Assembly: GCA_039933515.1 (NCBI GenBank)
Contig: JBDTNY010000127.1
Span: 1-64,000, forward strand
Origin: JAOUEA01 sp039933515
GTDB lineage: Bacteria; Actinomycetota; UBA4738; HRBIN12
Direction: 5' to 3'
Length of the DNA stretch: 64,000 bases
In this document: positions 42,422 through 50,322 of the stretch, piece after piece
Layout of the letters: each line of letters starts with the position of its first letter
Numbering within the stretch: position 1 is the first letter of the stretch
The notes under the pieces: generated by a model
What the model saw: only the letters and a program-made list of their open reading frames with translations
Database searches by the model: none
Told to the model about the DNA's origin: nothing
Position numbers and translations under genes: made by a program

Positions 42422-43365
42422 CACCGGCTCCTTCGCATGCGTCGGACGAACCGCTCGCTGGCCATGTTCAGGCCGAACGTGATGAGGAACAGCACCAGCC
42501 CCACGAAGTACAACGCCGCGAACGGATCCACGCCGCCTGCATCGGAGCTCTTCACACTGTCGGAGCCGATCGCAAGGGAGGCGATCGCCCCGGTCATCGT
42601 CTGGCCGGGCTCGAGCGGGTTGTAGCGACGTGGCGCCTGGCCGGTGGCGCCCGCTGCAAGCGCGACGACCATCGTCTCGCCGACCGCGCGGGAGAACGCC
42701 AGCAGCAGGCCGGCCACGATCCCCGAGACCGCGGCCGGCAACACGACGCGGATCGCGACCGTCCGCCGCTTCGCCCCGATGCCGTACGCCGCTTCGCGCA
42801 ACGCCGACGGCACCGCGTGCATCGCGTCCTCGGCGACCGACGCCACGAGCGGGAGCGTCAAGATCCCGACGCCGATACCCGCAGCCATGATCGTGAACGT
42901 GCTCGTGGCTCCCATGAGGTTCTGCACGATCTGCGGGTTGATCACCTGCAGGGCGAAGTAGCCGAGCACCACGCTCGGGATACTCGCGAGGGTCTCGATG
43001 ATGGGCTTGAGTCGGCGACGCGTTCGGGGGCCGGCGTACTCCGAGAGGTACATCGCCGCGCCCAGACCGAGGGGAGCCGCGATCGCCATCGCGATGACGG
43101 AGACCATGAAAGTCCCGATCAGGAGCGTCGGGATGTCGAACTCGCCACGGCGCGGCGACCAGGTACCGCTCCACAGCGCCGGAAGGTCGACCGCGCGCAG
43201 GAACAGGAACGCCTCGCCCGCCAGGGCCACCACGATCGCGAGGCTGATCACGAGCGACAGTCCTGCGGCACCGATGAGGACGGCCCGGATCACCGACTCC
43301 TTGCGTCGGCGCCGGGCGTTGCCCCGCAGTTCGCCGAGCGTGATCTCGTCCCGTGTCAGCTCCAT
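42421..43365 (-). CDS. pstC: phosphate ABC transporter permease PstC
   Basis: 314 residues with six helices; PstC features include LASIPSVVLGYFALQVINP, REAAYGIGAKRRTVAIRVVLP (EAA loop) and SRAVGETMVVALAAG. It is 68 nt after pstS; this gap has small hairpins (CTCCC-GTGCG-GGGAG, 43376-43390) that could lower expression of the transporter relative to the binding protein. Confidence 0.95.
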   Translation of the reverse strand: MELTRDEITLGELRGNARRRRKESVIRAVLIGAAGLSLVISLAIVVALAGEAFLFLRAVDLPALWSGTWSPRRGEFDIPTLLIGTFMVSVIAMAIAAPLGLGAAMYLSEYAGPRTRRRLKPIIETLASIPSVVLGYFALQVINPQIVQNLMGATSTFTIMAAGIGVGILTLPLVASVAEDAMHAVPSALREAAYGIGAKRRTVAIRVVLPAAVSGIVAGLLLAFSRAVGETMVVALAAGATGQAPRRYNPLEPGQTMTGAIASLAIGSDSVKSSDAGGVDPFAALYFVGLVLFLITFGLNMASERFVRRMRRSR

Positions 43366-43433
43366 CGCTCCCTGTCTCCCGTGCGGGGAGGCACCGAGCC
43401 TCGGCCCGGCCCCCCCGCAACCGCCCCTGCCGT

Positions 43434-44468
43434 CTAGGATCCCGACGCCGCCGCCCAGGCGCTCCGGGTCGTCGCGACCCGGTCGGCCGGAAGCGGCACG
43501 TAGCCCGTCTCGCTGACGGCGGTCTGCAAACCGTCGTCACTCACGTAGAAGTCGACGAACGACTTCAGCGCGTCGCTCGTCGAGAGCTTCGCTTGGTTGA
43601 CGTAGATGAAGAGCGACCGGCTCAACGGGTAGGACCCGTCGGCGATCGTGGCCGCGGTCGGCGACACGCATCCACTCCCCCCGTCGATCTGGATCTCTTT
43701 GACCTGGTCGGCCGCGCCCTGCGCATACGCGAATCCGACGAAACCGAGCGAGCTGTCCGATCCCTCCATCGCGGTGATGATGACGTTGTCGTCCGGCGAC
43801 CCCAGATAGTCGTTCCGCAGCGCCACGGCCTGCGCCTCGGGTAGCCCCTGGGCGATCGCCGTTTCGCCGATCCCGGCAAGGTCGATGAACGCGTCGTAGG
43901 TCCCCGACTCCTCACCGGGCGCCGTGATCTCAAGGGGTGCGTCGGGGAACCCGCCGCTGCCACCGACCTGCTTGGCCAGGCTGTCGGCTCCCGACCAGGT
44001 GTCGATACCCGAAGACTCGGGCCCGAACAGTGCGTAGAGGTCGCCGAGGTTCAGGCACTCAACCCCGGTGTTCGCGGGGTTCGTCATGACGGTGACGCCG
44101 TCGAGGCTGACCTCGAGCTCGGTGTATTCGATGCCGGCGTTCTTGCACGCCTTCGCCTCTTCGGGCTCGATCGGGCGGGACGCGTCGCTGATATCGGTCT
44201 CGCCCTTGCAGAAGAGCACGAATCCATCGCCCGTGCCCGGGCCGTCCACGCTAATCGCGACGTTCGGGCTGGTCTCGTTGAACAACTCGGCGACGAACGA
44301 CGAGATCGGCTCGACCGTCGATGAGCCCGAGATCACGATCGAGCCCGAGAGGGCAGCCGATCCCGACGCACCCCCGTTCGTCGAATCATCGCTGCTGCAT
44401 GCCGCGAGCGCGACCGCTCCGACGACGATGACCGCGATCGTCGCGGCCGACCTGCGGAACCGGTGCAT
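43434..44468 (-). CDS. pstS: phosphate-binding lipoprotein PstS
   Basis: 344 residues. A signal peptide with lipobox AVALAAC gives lipid-anchored C24. Phosphate-binding residues are in SGSSTVEPI and the TAPGEESGTYDAF region; ISDASRPIEPEE is the DASR-type binding loop. The start at 44468 has an AGGGGATC SD-like sequence upstream. It leads the pst operon and is preceded by a PHO box and a TACATT -10 box, so phosphate starvation should induce it. Confidence 0.96.
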   Translation of the reverse strand: MHRFRRSAATIAVIVVGAVALAACSSDDSTNGGASGSAALSGSIVISGSSTVEPISSFVAELFNETSPNVAISVDGPGTGDGFVLFCKGETDISDASRPIEPEEAKACKNAGIEYTELEVSLDGVTVMTNPANTGVECLNLGDLYALFGPESSGIDTWSGADSLAKQVGGSGGFPDAPLEITAPGEESGTYDAFIDLAGIGETAIAQGLPEAQAVALRNDYLGSPDDNVIITAMEGSDSSLGFVGFAYAQGAADQVKEIQIDGGSGCVSPTAATIADGSYPLSRSLFIYVNQAKLSTSDALKSFVDFYVSDDGLQTAVSETGYVPLPADRVATTRSAWAAASGS

Positions 44469-44502
44469 CAGAGATCCCCTCCTCGTTGTGGACGTCGCAT
44501 CG

Positions 44503-44508
44503 AATGTA
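44503..44508 (-). promoter_or_regulatory. -10 box of pstS
   Basis: TACATT on the minus strand, 34 bp before the pstS ATG and downstream of the PHO box direct repeats. Confidence 0.5.
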
Positions 44509-44535
44509 GGGATGCCAGGTAGCCGCCCCGTAGCC

Positions 44536-44561
44536 CGGAGATGAACGGAAGATGAACGTCC
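44536..44561 (-). promoter_or_regulatory. PHO box upstream of pstS
   Basis: On the minus strand, two 11-nt direct repeats GTTCATCTTCC and GTTCATCTCCG (44556-44536) match the actinobacterial PhoP/RegX3 direct-repeat unit. The next two 11-nt units (GGCTACGGGGC, GGCTACCTGGC, 44535-44514) continue the periodicity in degenerate form. It lies between pstS and the divergent kinase gene. Confidence 0.75.
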
Positions 44562-44618
44562 CGCGCCGGCATCGCGTCGAAACGCTGGCGCGTGGACCTC
44601 CCCGTGAGCACCGGCTTC

Positions 44619-44624
44619 TAGACT
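44619..44624 (+). promoter_or_regulatory. leaderless-type -10 box of the senX3-like kinase
   Basis: TAGACT, exactly 6 nt before the ATG at 44631; the PHO box is about 60 bp upstream. Confidence 0.55.
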
Positions 44625-44630
44625 GCGGGC

Positions 44631-45785
44631 ATGGACCCGGGCGGTGTCGTCATGAGCGTGGTCGCCGCCGCAGCGGCGCTGGGCGCCGGCGTGGCGCTCG
44701 GCCGGAGATCGCACGCCGCCGAGATGCGGCGCGCCCAAGAGGGGATGAAGAGCGCGCAGGACGCGCTCGATCGCGGGGCGTCCTCGGCGCGTCAAGTTCG
44801 CCGGGTCCAGGATCTGATCCTCGGCACGATGCAGGAGGGTGTCCTCCTCCTCGATGGCGGATGGCGAACCGAGTTCGCGAACGACGCGCTCGAGCGTCAC
44901 CTCGGGAACCGACCCGCGGCCTTGGCCCAGATTTTCCCTCTCGGGGCACGCGAAACGGTCCGTGCGGCCGCCGAAGAACGGCGACCCGTGACGATCGAAA
45001 TTGAGGTCGGCACGCCCACCCGGTGGCTCCGCGTCGTCGCCACGCCGGCCGGCGACGACGGTTCCGTGCTCGTGGTGGTCACCGACGTGACCGAGTCGCG
45101 CCGCATCGACTCCGTCCGCAGGGACTTCGTCGCCAACGCGTCCCATGAACTCAAGACCCCCGCCGCCGCGATCCAAGCCGCGGCCGAAACCCTCCGTGAC
45201 GCCGCCGCGGACGACCCTGAGGCGGTGGTGCGCTTCGCCGCCCAGCTCGAACGCGATGCCCTGCGGCTCTCCAGGATCGTGATGGATCTGCTCGACCTGT
45301 CGCGCCTCGAGGCCGAGACCGACGGCCACGGGACCGTGGATCTCGCGGCCCTCATCGACGAAGAGACCGAGCGTGCGGCGCCGGCATCGAACGAAGCGGG
45401 AGTGATCCTCGAGATCGCCCCGCACCCGCCGGCCATCGTGGGAGGGTCTGCCCGCGATCTCGCGCTACTGATCCGCAACCTGATCGACAACGCGATCCGC
45501 TACACGGCAGAGGGCGGAACGGTGCGCGTCTCCCTCACGACCACCGAGCGCGATGCCGTGCTGAGCGTGCGGGACACGGGGGTCGGCATCCCCACCAAGG
45601 ACCTGCCGCGGATCTTCGAGCGCTTCTACCGGGTCGACCGTGCCCGGTCACGGGAGACCGGTGGAACCGGGCTGGGGCTCGCGATCGTGAAGCACGTCGC
45701 CGAGAACGTCGGAGCGCACCTCGCCGTCGAGAGCGAGCTGGGGGTTGGCTCGACCTTCTTGGTACGCGTGCCGCTCGCCGTCTGA
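44631..45785 (+). CDS. senX3: SenX3/PhoR-like sensor histidine kinase
   Basis: 384 residues: one N-terminal transmembrane segment (about 7-24), a PAS domain (about 55-150), HisKA with phospho-acceptor H172 in NASHELKTP, and HATPase_c with N-box LIRNLIDNAIRYT, DTGVGI and GGTGLGLAIV. It has no large extracellular sensor, as in SenX3, where phosphate status is relayed through PhoU. The partner regulator lies 4.7 kb away at the end of the pst operon. Its promoter is leaderless and it shares an intergenic region with pstS. Confidence 0.9.
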   Translation: MDPGGVVMSVVAAAAALGAGVALGRRSHAAEMRRAQEGMKSAQDALDRGASSARQVRRVQDLILGTMQEGVLLLDGGWRTEFANDALERHLGNRPAALAQIFPLGARETVRAAAEERRPVTIEIEVGTPTRWLRVVATPAGDDGSVLVVVTDVTESRRIDSVRRDFVANASHELKTPAAAIQAAAETLRDAAADDPEAVVRFAAQLERDALRLSRIVMDLLDLSRLEAETDGHGTVDLAALIDEETERAAPASNEAGVILEIAPHPPAIVGGSARDLALLIRNLIDNAIRYTAEGGTVRVSLTTTERDAVLSVRDTGVGIPTKDLPRIFERFYRVDRARSRETGGTGLGLAIVKHVAENVGAHLAVESELGVGSTFLVRVPLAV

Positions 45786-45802
45786 GCGGTTCTGCGCGCG
45801 GC

Positions 45803-45808
45803 TATGCT
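45803..45808 (+). promoter_or_regulatory. -10-like box before the histidine phosphatase gene
   Basis: TATGCT, 10 nt before the ATG at 45819. The spacing is longer than in the clear leaderless cases. Confidence 0.35.
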
Positions 45809-45818
45809 CCCTTTCCGG

Positions 45819-46511
45819 ATGACCACCCTCTTCCTGATCCGTCACGGCCTCACCGGGCTCACCGGCACCCGCCTGTACGGGCGCACCCCCGGCATCGACC
45901 TGGATGACCGAGGCCGTGCGCAGGCGGAAGCGCTGGCAGCTCGGTTCGAGCCGATAAGGCTCGCCGCGATCTACTCGAGCCCGCTCGAGCGATGCGTGCA
46001 GACCGTCGAACCCCTCGCCGCCCGTAAGCGGCTCGAGGTGCGCCCGTGCGACGCGCTGATCGAGATGGACGCCGGGCGATGGACGAATCGCACGCTCACC
46101 TCCCTCCGGAGGGCCCGCGACTGGACGACGGTCCAGCGCACGCCATCGCTGTTCCGGTTCCCCGAAGGGGAGGCGTTCACCGAGGCGCACGAGCGGATCG
46201 TGGGCGAGGTGCAGCGCATCGCGGCCCGCCACCCGAAGGGCAACGTGGCGGTCGCGAGCCACGGCGACCTCGTGCGGATCCTGGTCGCGCACTACAGCGG
46301 TGCGCATCTCGACCATTTCCAACGCACGTCGATCGACGCGGCCTCGGTCTCTGTGATCCAGCTCGGCGGCGGGATCCCGCGCATCCTGCTCGTGAACGAT
46401 ACGGGTGGGCTCGAGCGGTTCGCCCCGACGCCGCGCGCCGCCGGGGCGAAGCGTTCCCCCGGGACGAGGCCCGCGACGAAGACGTCGTCGCGCCGGAACC
46501 TGCGAGGATAG
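45819..46511 (+). CDS. histidine phosphatase (phosphoglycerate mutase-like)
   Basis: 230 residues. Catalytic LIRHGLTG at the N-terminus, YSSPLERCVQT, and the second histidine in VASHGDLVRI. The C-terminus is a basic low-complexity tail. Together with the next two genes it reproduces an actinobacterial neighbourhood (histidine phosphatase, DUF3090, SCO1664 family). Substrate unknown. The start at 45819 is preferred over the in-frame ATG at 45804, which overlaps the TATGCT box. Confidence 0.85.
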   Translation: MTTLFLIRHGLTGLTGTRLYGRTPGIDLDDRGRAQAEALAARFEPIRLAAIYSSPLERCVQTVEPLAARKRLEVRPCDALIEMDAGRWTNRTLTSLRRARDWTTVQRTPSLFRFPEGEAFTEAHERIVGEVQRIAARHPKGNVAVASHGDLVRILVAHYSGAHLDHFQRTSIDAASVSVIQLGGGIPRILLVNDTGGLERFAPTPRAAGAKRSPGTRPATKTSSRRNLRG

Positions 46512-46516
46512 CTCGC

Positions 46517-47038
46517 ATGGATTTCGGGCCCGTGGACCGCATCACCGCCGACGCGATCGGCGAGCCGGGCGCTCGCGTGTTCTACCTGCAGGCGCGCACC
46601 GGCAACGCGCTGATCTCGATCGTGGTGGAGAAGCAGCAGATCCAGCTGCTGGCGGCATCGATCATCGCGCTGCTCGCCACGCTCGAGCTCGAGACCGGCG
46701 TCGGCCCGCCCGATGCGGAGCTCGCGATCGAAGAACCGGTCGAGCCACGGTTCCGCGCGGGCAAGCTCACGATCGGGTTCGACGAGGACCGCGACATGTT
46801 CTTGCTCGAGGCCGAGGAGTTTCGGCCCGAGGTCGAGGACGACGATCCACGGTCGCTCCTGGTCGACGAGCCGGAAGTGGTCCGGATCTGGGCCACTCGC
46901 GAGCAGATGTTCGCGTGCTCGCGGTACGGGGCGTCGGTCGCCGATCGCGGACGGCCGGCCTGTCAGTTCTGCGGCAACCCGCTCGACCCGGAAGGGCACG
47001 CGTGTCCAGCGATGAACGGGCACTCCGCGCGGGACTGA
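46517..47038 (+). CDS. DUF3090 family protein
   Basis: 173 residues matching the actinobacterial DUF3090 family: DFGPVDRITADAIGEPGARVFYLQ at the N-terminus, KQQIQLLAASI, and a C-terminal cysteine cluster, CQFCGNPLDPEGHACP, that looks like a zinc ribbon. Function unknown. It begins 5 nt after the histidine phosphatase gene and overlaps the SCO1664-like gene, so the trio forms an operon. Confidence 0.88.
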   Translation: MDFGPVDRITADAIGEPGARVFYLQARTGNALISIVVEKQQIQLLAASIIALLATLELETGVGPPDAELAIEEPVEPRFRAGKLTIGFDEDRDMFLLEAEEFRPEVEDDDPRSLLVDEPEVVRIWATREQMFACSRYGASVADRGRPACQFCGNPLDPEGHACPAMNGHSARD

Positions 47039-47748
47039 GCGACCCCGCGGTCCCGGCGGCGATGGCCACCGGGGACCTCGAGATCCTCGGACTCCTTCCG
47101 CGGTCCTCGAACTACACGTTCCTCGCCCGCGCCGGTGAGGGCGACGACGCCGTGCTCGTCGTGTACAAGCCGCGGCGCGGCGAGATCCCGCTGTGGGACT
47201 TCCCCGAAGGCACCCTGTGCCGGCGCGAGGTGGCGGCCTACGTCGTGGCGCGGGAGCTCGGGTGGCCGAACGTCCCCCCGACGATCCTCCGGGACGGACC
47301 CGAGGGCATCGGCTCGGTCCAGCGGTTCATGGCCTTCGATCCCGAGGCGCACTACTTCACGCTCGAACCAGAGCGCAGCGACGACTTCCGCCGGGTCGCG
47401 CTCTTCGACCTGGTGATCAACAACGCCGACCGCAAAGGCGGCCACTGCCTGCTCGGGGAAGACGGCACGATCTGGGTGATCGACCACGGAGTGTGCTTCA
47501 GCGATGAGCCCCACAAGCTCAGGACGGTGATCTGGGAGCACATCGGCGAACCGATAGCGTCCGCACTGCTCGAGGACCTCCGCCGGTTCCGCGACGAGCT
47601 CGACGGAGGTGCAGTTGCGGCCGAGCTCGACGACCTGCTCGACCAGGAGGAGATCACGGCGATGCGCGATCGCGCCGCCGCCGTCCTCGCCGAGGGCCGG
47701 TTCCCCGAGCCGGGGCCGGGGAGACCGTACCCGTGGCCGCCCGTGTGA
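47002..47748 (+). CDS. SCO1664-family protein (PI3/4-kinase-like fold)
   Basis: 248 residues. A kinase-like fold is suggested by VVYKPRRGEIPLWDF (phosphate/lysine region), FDLVINNADRKGGHCLL (catalytic loop) and WVIDHGVCF (metal-binding Asp). The family is found next to DUF3090 genes in actinobacteria. The GTG at 47002 overlaps DUF3090 by 37 nt and is supported by GGAAGG 5 nt upstream; ATG at 47062 is an alternative. The substrate is unknown. Its stop is coupled to ogt by GTGA. Confidence 0.83.
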   Translation: MSSDERALRAGLSDPAVPAAMATGDLEILGLLPRSSNYTFLARAGEGDDAVLVVYKPRRGEIPLWDFPEGTLCRREVAAYVVARELGWPNVPPTILRDGPEGIGSVQRFMAFDPEAHYFTLEPERSDDFRRVALFDLVINNADRKGGHCLLGEDGTIWVIDHGVCFSDEPHKLRTVIWEHIGEPIASALLEDLRRFRDELDGGAVAAELDDLLDQEEITAMRDRAAAVLAEGRFPEPGPGRPYPWPPV

Positions 47749-48320
47749 GCGCCGCTCTCGTGACGGCCGCGACCCCGATCGGGGCCTTCACCGCGGTGGT
47801 CACGGATCGCGGTGTCGCGGCGACCTGGTTCCACGGTGACGACATCTCGACAGCGGGGACGCACGCAGAAGCCGCGCTCGCGGAGGCGGAAGCGATGCTG
47901 GGCCAGCGCGTCAACCCCGCGCCCCGCGGCCTCGCGTCCGTCCGGCGCGAGGTCGAGGGCTACTTCGCAGGGACATGCCGCACCTTCGAAACTCCGGTCG
48001 ACCTCGCGCTCGGTCCGGGGGGATTCGGGCGGCGCGTCCTGGCGATCACCGCCTCGATCCCCTACGGCGAGCTCTGGACCTACGGCGATGTGGCCCAGAT
48101 GGCGGGGAGCTCCCGGGGCGGCCGGGCGGCGGGCAACGCGCTCAACCGCTGCCGGATCGAGCTGTTCGTGCCGTGCCACCGCGTGGTGCACGCGGGCGGG
48201 ACGATCGGCGGCTACGGTCGCCACACAGACCGCAAACGGTTCCTGATCGCACTGGAGCGTGGGGCCGTGGATCATGCAGGAGATCCCACCCGAGGTCGTT
48301 CACCCCGCCGCGCGAGATAG
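47745..48320 (+). CDS. ogt: methylated-DNA-protein-cysteine methyltransferase
   Basis: 191 residues. The acceptor cysteine is C144 in FVPCHRVV, and ASIPYGELWTYGDVA is the helix-turn-helix of the DNA-binding domain. The N-terminal domain is of the Ogt type. It repairs O6-methylguanine by suicide alkyl transfer. The GTG at 47745 makes a GTGA overlap with the SCO1664-like gene; GTG 47733 is an alternative. It extends the trio operon to four genes. Confidence 0.9.
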   Translation: MSAALVTAATPIGAFTAVVTDRGVAATWFHGDDISTAGTHAEAALAEAEAMLGQRVNPAPRGLASVRREVEGYFAGTCRTFETPVDLALGPGGFGRRVLAITASIPYGELWTYGDVAQMAGSSRGGRAAGNALNRCRIELFVPCHRVVHAGGTIGGYGRHTDRKRFLIALERGAVDHAGDPTRGRSPRRAR

Positions 48321-48321
48321 T
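48316..48321 (+). promoter_or_regulatory. leaderless-type -10 box of the lipoprotein gene
   Basis: GATAGT, exactly 6 nt before the ATG at 48328. Confidence 0.5.
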
Positions 48322-48327
48322 GGGGGC

Positions 48328-49320
48328 ATGATTCGTTCCTCGGTCCGATGCACCGCGTCCCTGGTCGCCCTCGCTCTGCTCGGCGCCGCATGCTCCTCGG
48401 ACGGATCCTCGACGAGCGGGACATCCAGCGCGTCCGGAACGGCCTCGAACCTGGCGGCGCAGGTGGCGAGCCCCGATCTCTTCGTCGGTGCTCCACAGGA
48501 CTTCGAGCTGGGGATCTTCGCCTCCGATGACTCCGGCGTGAAGCTCGTGAGCTTCGGAAGCGTGACCCTGACGTTCTCCTACCTCGGCGTTGATGGTTCG
48601 GCCGCCGCACGCGGCGGCGTGCCCGACGGCACGTTCTCGGCCACGTATGTCCCTGCCCCGGGAACCGGCGAGGGACAAGACCCCGGTGTCCCGTCGCTCA
48701 CCGCCCCCGCCGATGCCCGCGGCGTCTACGTGAACCAAGATGTGCGCTTCGCCGAGCCAGGCGTGTACGAAGCCCGGGTGGCGGCCGACATCGACGGGAT
48801 CGGAGCGCAGACGCTCACCGCGACGTTCCAGGTGCGCCCCGAGCCGTCGCTTCCGGCTCCGGGCGACCGCGCGCTGAAGACGAAGAACCACGTGATCGGC
48901 GACAAGGGCATCGAGCCCGTCGCGATCGACTCGCAGGCCCAGGACGGCTCATCGATCCCCGACCCCGAGCTCCACCGAACGACGATCGCGCAGGCGATCG
49001 CGGCCGGCACCCCGGCGTTGGTGCTCTTCGCGACGCCAGTCTACTGCCAGAGCCTGTTCTGCGGCCCAACGCTGGAGGCGATGCAGGCGCTCGCGGCCGA
49101 CCACGCCGGGCAGGCCGCGTTCATCCACGTCGAGATCTGGAGGGACTACGACAAGAGCATCGTGAACGAAGCGGCGGCCGATTGGCTGCTCCGCGACGGT
49201 GATCTCACCGAGCCCTGGCTTTACCTGATCGGCGGCGACGGCACGATTTTCCACCGGTGGGGACCGCTGTTCGACCCGAGTGAGGTCGCCGCCGCGCTCG
49301 ATGCCCTGCCGACCGACTGA
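48328..49320 (+). CDS. thioredoxin-fold lipoprotein
   Basis: 330 residues. A signal peptide with lipobox LLGAAC yields lipid-anchored C22, then a Ser/Thr-rich linker, a beta-sandwich-like domain (about 45-185) and a thioredoxin-like domain (about 225-325) with YCQSLFCGP, a C240-x4-C245 pair instead of CXXC. Similar lipoproteins in actinobacteria have CxxxxCGP. It probably acts in extracytoplasmic thiol or redox maintenance. It has its own leaderless promoter after ogt. Confidence 0.72.
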   Translation: MIRSSVRCTASLVALALLGAACSSDGSSTSGTSSASGTASNLAAQVASPDLFVGAPQDFELGIFASDDSGVKLVSFGSVTLTFSYLGVDGSAAARGGVPDGTFSATYVPAPGTGEGQDPGVPSLTAPADARGVYVNQDVRFAEPGVYEARVAADIDGIGAQTLTATFQVRPEPSLPAPGDRALKTKNHVIGDKGIEPVAIDSQAQDGSSIPDPELHRTTIAQAIAAGTPALVLFATPVYCQSLFCGPTLEAMQALAADHAGQAAFIHVEIWRDYDKSIVNEAAADWLLRDGDLTEPWLYLIGGDGTIFHRWGPLFDPSEVAAALDALPTD

Positions 49321-49344
49321 CGCTCGCGGCAGCGTGGCCCCGGA

Positions 49345-50196
49345 TCAGCGCTCGAGCTCGACCGTCGTGGCGATGCCCAGGTGCAGCGCGAGCGACGTGA
49401 GAAGAGCCCAGAGCATCAGGGCAACCACCGACAGGAGCGGACCGTAGGTCTGGCTCGCCGAGCTCGACACCGCGAAGTAGACGCCCAGGAGTCCAGTGAA
49501 GACCACCCACAGGACCAGGGCCACGGCCGTGCCAATCATCAGGTGTCTCGTCGATCCGAGGCGACCCAACGGTGCCGCCCGCAGGAGGAGCAGGAGCCCC
49601 GCGCCCACGATCACCAGGCCGAGCGGCCAGCGCACGACGTCCCAGGCCACCGCCCCGGCACCCGCGAGTCCCAGGGCGTCGGGGATCGCCGCTCCTGCCC
49701 CGATCATGAGCCCGCCCGTCGCGAGCAAGGCCCCGACCGGGATCGCGAGCACGAACGCGAGCGCGTACCTGCGCGCGGTCGGCCGGTCGGTATCGATCCC
49801 TTTGATGCGGTCGGCGCTGCGCTCCACCTGCGCGACCGCGAACATCCCGGTGATCAGGGCCGCGGCCAAGCCGAGCACCACGGCGGTCGTCCCATTCGTC
49901 GCCCCCTGTGCCGCGGCCTCCTGAAGAAGCTTTCCGGATGGGCCCGGAGCCACGCTCGACACGATGTGCTGGACGACGCTGCGGACCTCGCGGACGTGGA
50001 GCAGGCTCGAGATGCCGACGATCGCGATGAAGCCAGCGATCACGGCGAGCACCGACTGGTAGGCGAGGGCACGAGCGTGGCTCGTGCCATCGGCCGCGCG
50101 GAACCGGCGGATCACGTCGGCCACGAGGTTTCTGGCGCTCCGGGGAGCGGATGCGAGGTCGGGGGTCGTCCGATGAGTGCTCAGTGAGGTGTCCAT
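49345..50196 (-). CDS. YihY/BrkB-family membrane protein
   Basis: 283 residues, six hydrophobic helices, with the family pattern SHARALAYQSVLAVIAGFIAI at helix 1, YALAFVLAIPVGALLATGG and QTYGPLLSVVALMLWALLTSL at the last helices. Function is unsettled (once annotated as RNase BN). The start at 50196 has GGGGGAAGGAT upstream. It is divergent from the PAP2 gene and converges on the lipoprotein gene. Confidence 0.85.
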   Translation of the reverse strand: MDTSLSTHRTTPDLASAPRSARNLVADVIRRFRAADGTSHARALAYQSVLAVIAGFIAIVGISSLLHVREVRSVVQHIVSSVAPGPSGKLLQEAAAQGATNGTTAVVLGLAAALITGMFAVAQVERSADRIKGIDTDRPTARRYALAFVLAIPVGALLATGGLMIGAGAAIPDALGLAGAGAVAWDVVRWPLGLVIVGAGLLLLLRAAPLGRLGSTRHLMIGTAVALVLWVVFTGLLGVYFAVSSSASQTYGPLLSVVALMLWALLTSLALHLGIATTVELER

Positions 50197-50265
50197 GGCG
50201 CCATCCTTCCCCCGGAACCCTGGCGGGCAAACGCACGGCTTTCTCGTGTGGTGACCGCGATCTCG

Positions 50266-50295
50266 TGGACGATGGTTAGCTGGACGATGTTTAGC
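50266..50295 (+). repeat. 15-bp tandem direct repeat in the yihY-PAP2 promoter region
   Basis: TGGACGATGGTTAGC is immediately followed by TGGACGATGTTTAGC (14 of 15 identical). The only intergenic tandem repeat noticed in the window; it lies between divergent genes and may be an operator. Confidence 0.6.
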
Positions 50296-50305
50296 GAACG
50301 CCTTC

Positions 50306-50317
50306 ATGGTGCACCAT
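50306..50317. promoter_or_regulatory. 12-bp palindrome before the PAP2 gene
   Basis: ATGGTGCACCAT is a perfect palindrome 5 nt upstream of the ATG at 50323. It could be an operator or a hairpin near the start. Confidence 0.35.
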
Positions 50318-50322
50318 TGGGC

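Noticed and set aside
43366..43433. Terminator between pstS and pstC
   Set aside because: Only short 5-bp stems; they may reduce read-through but are not a convincing terminator.
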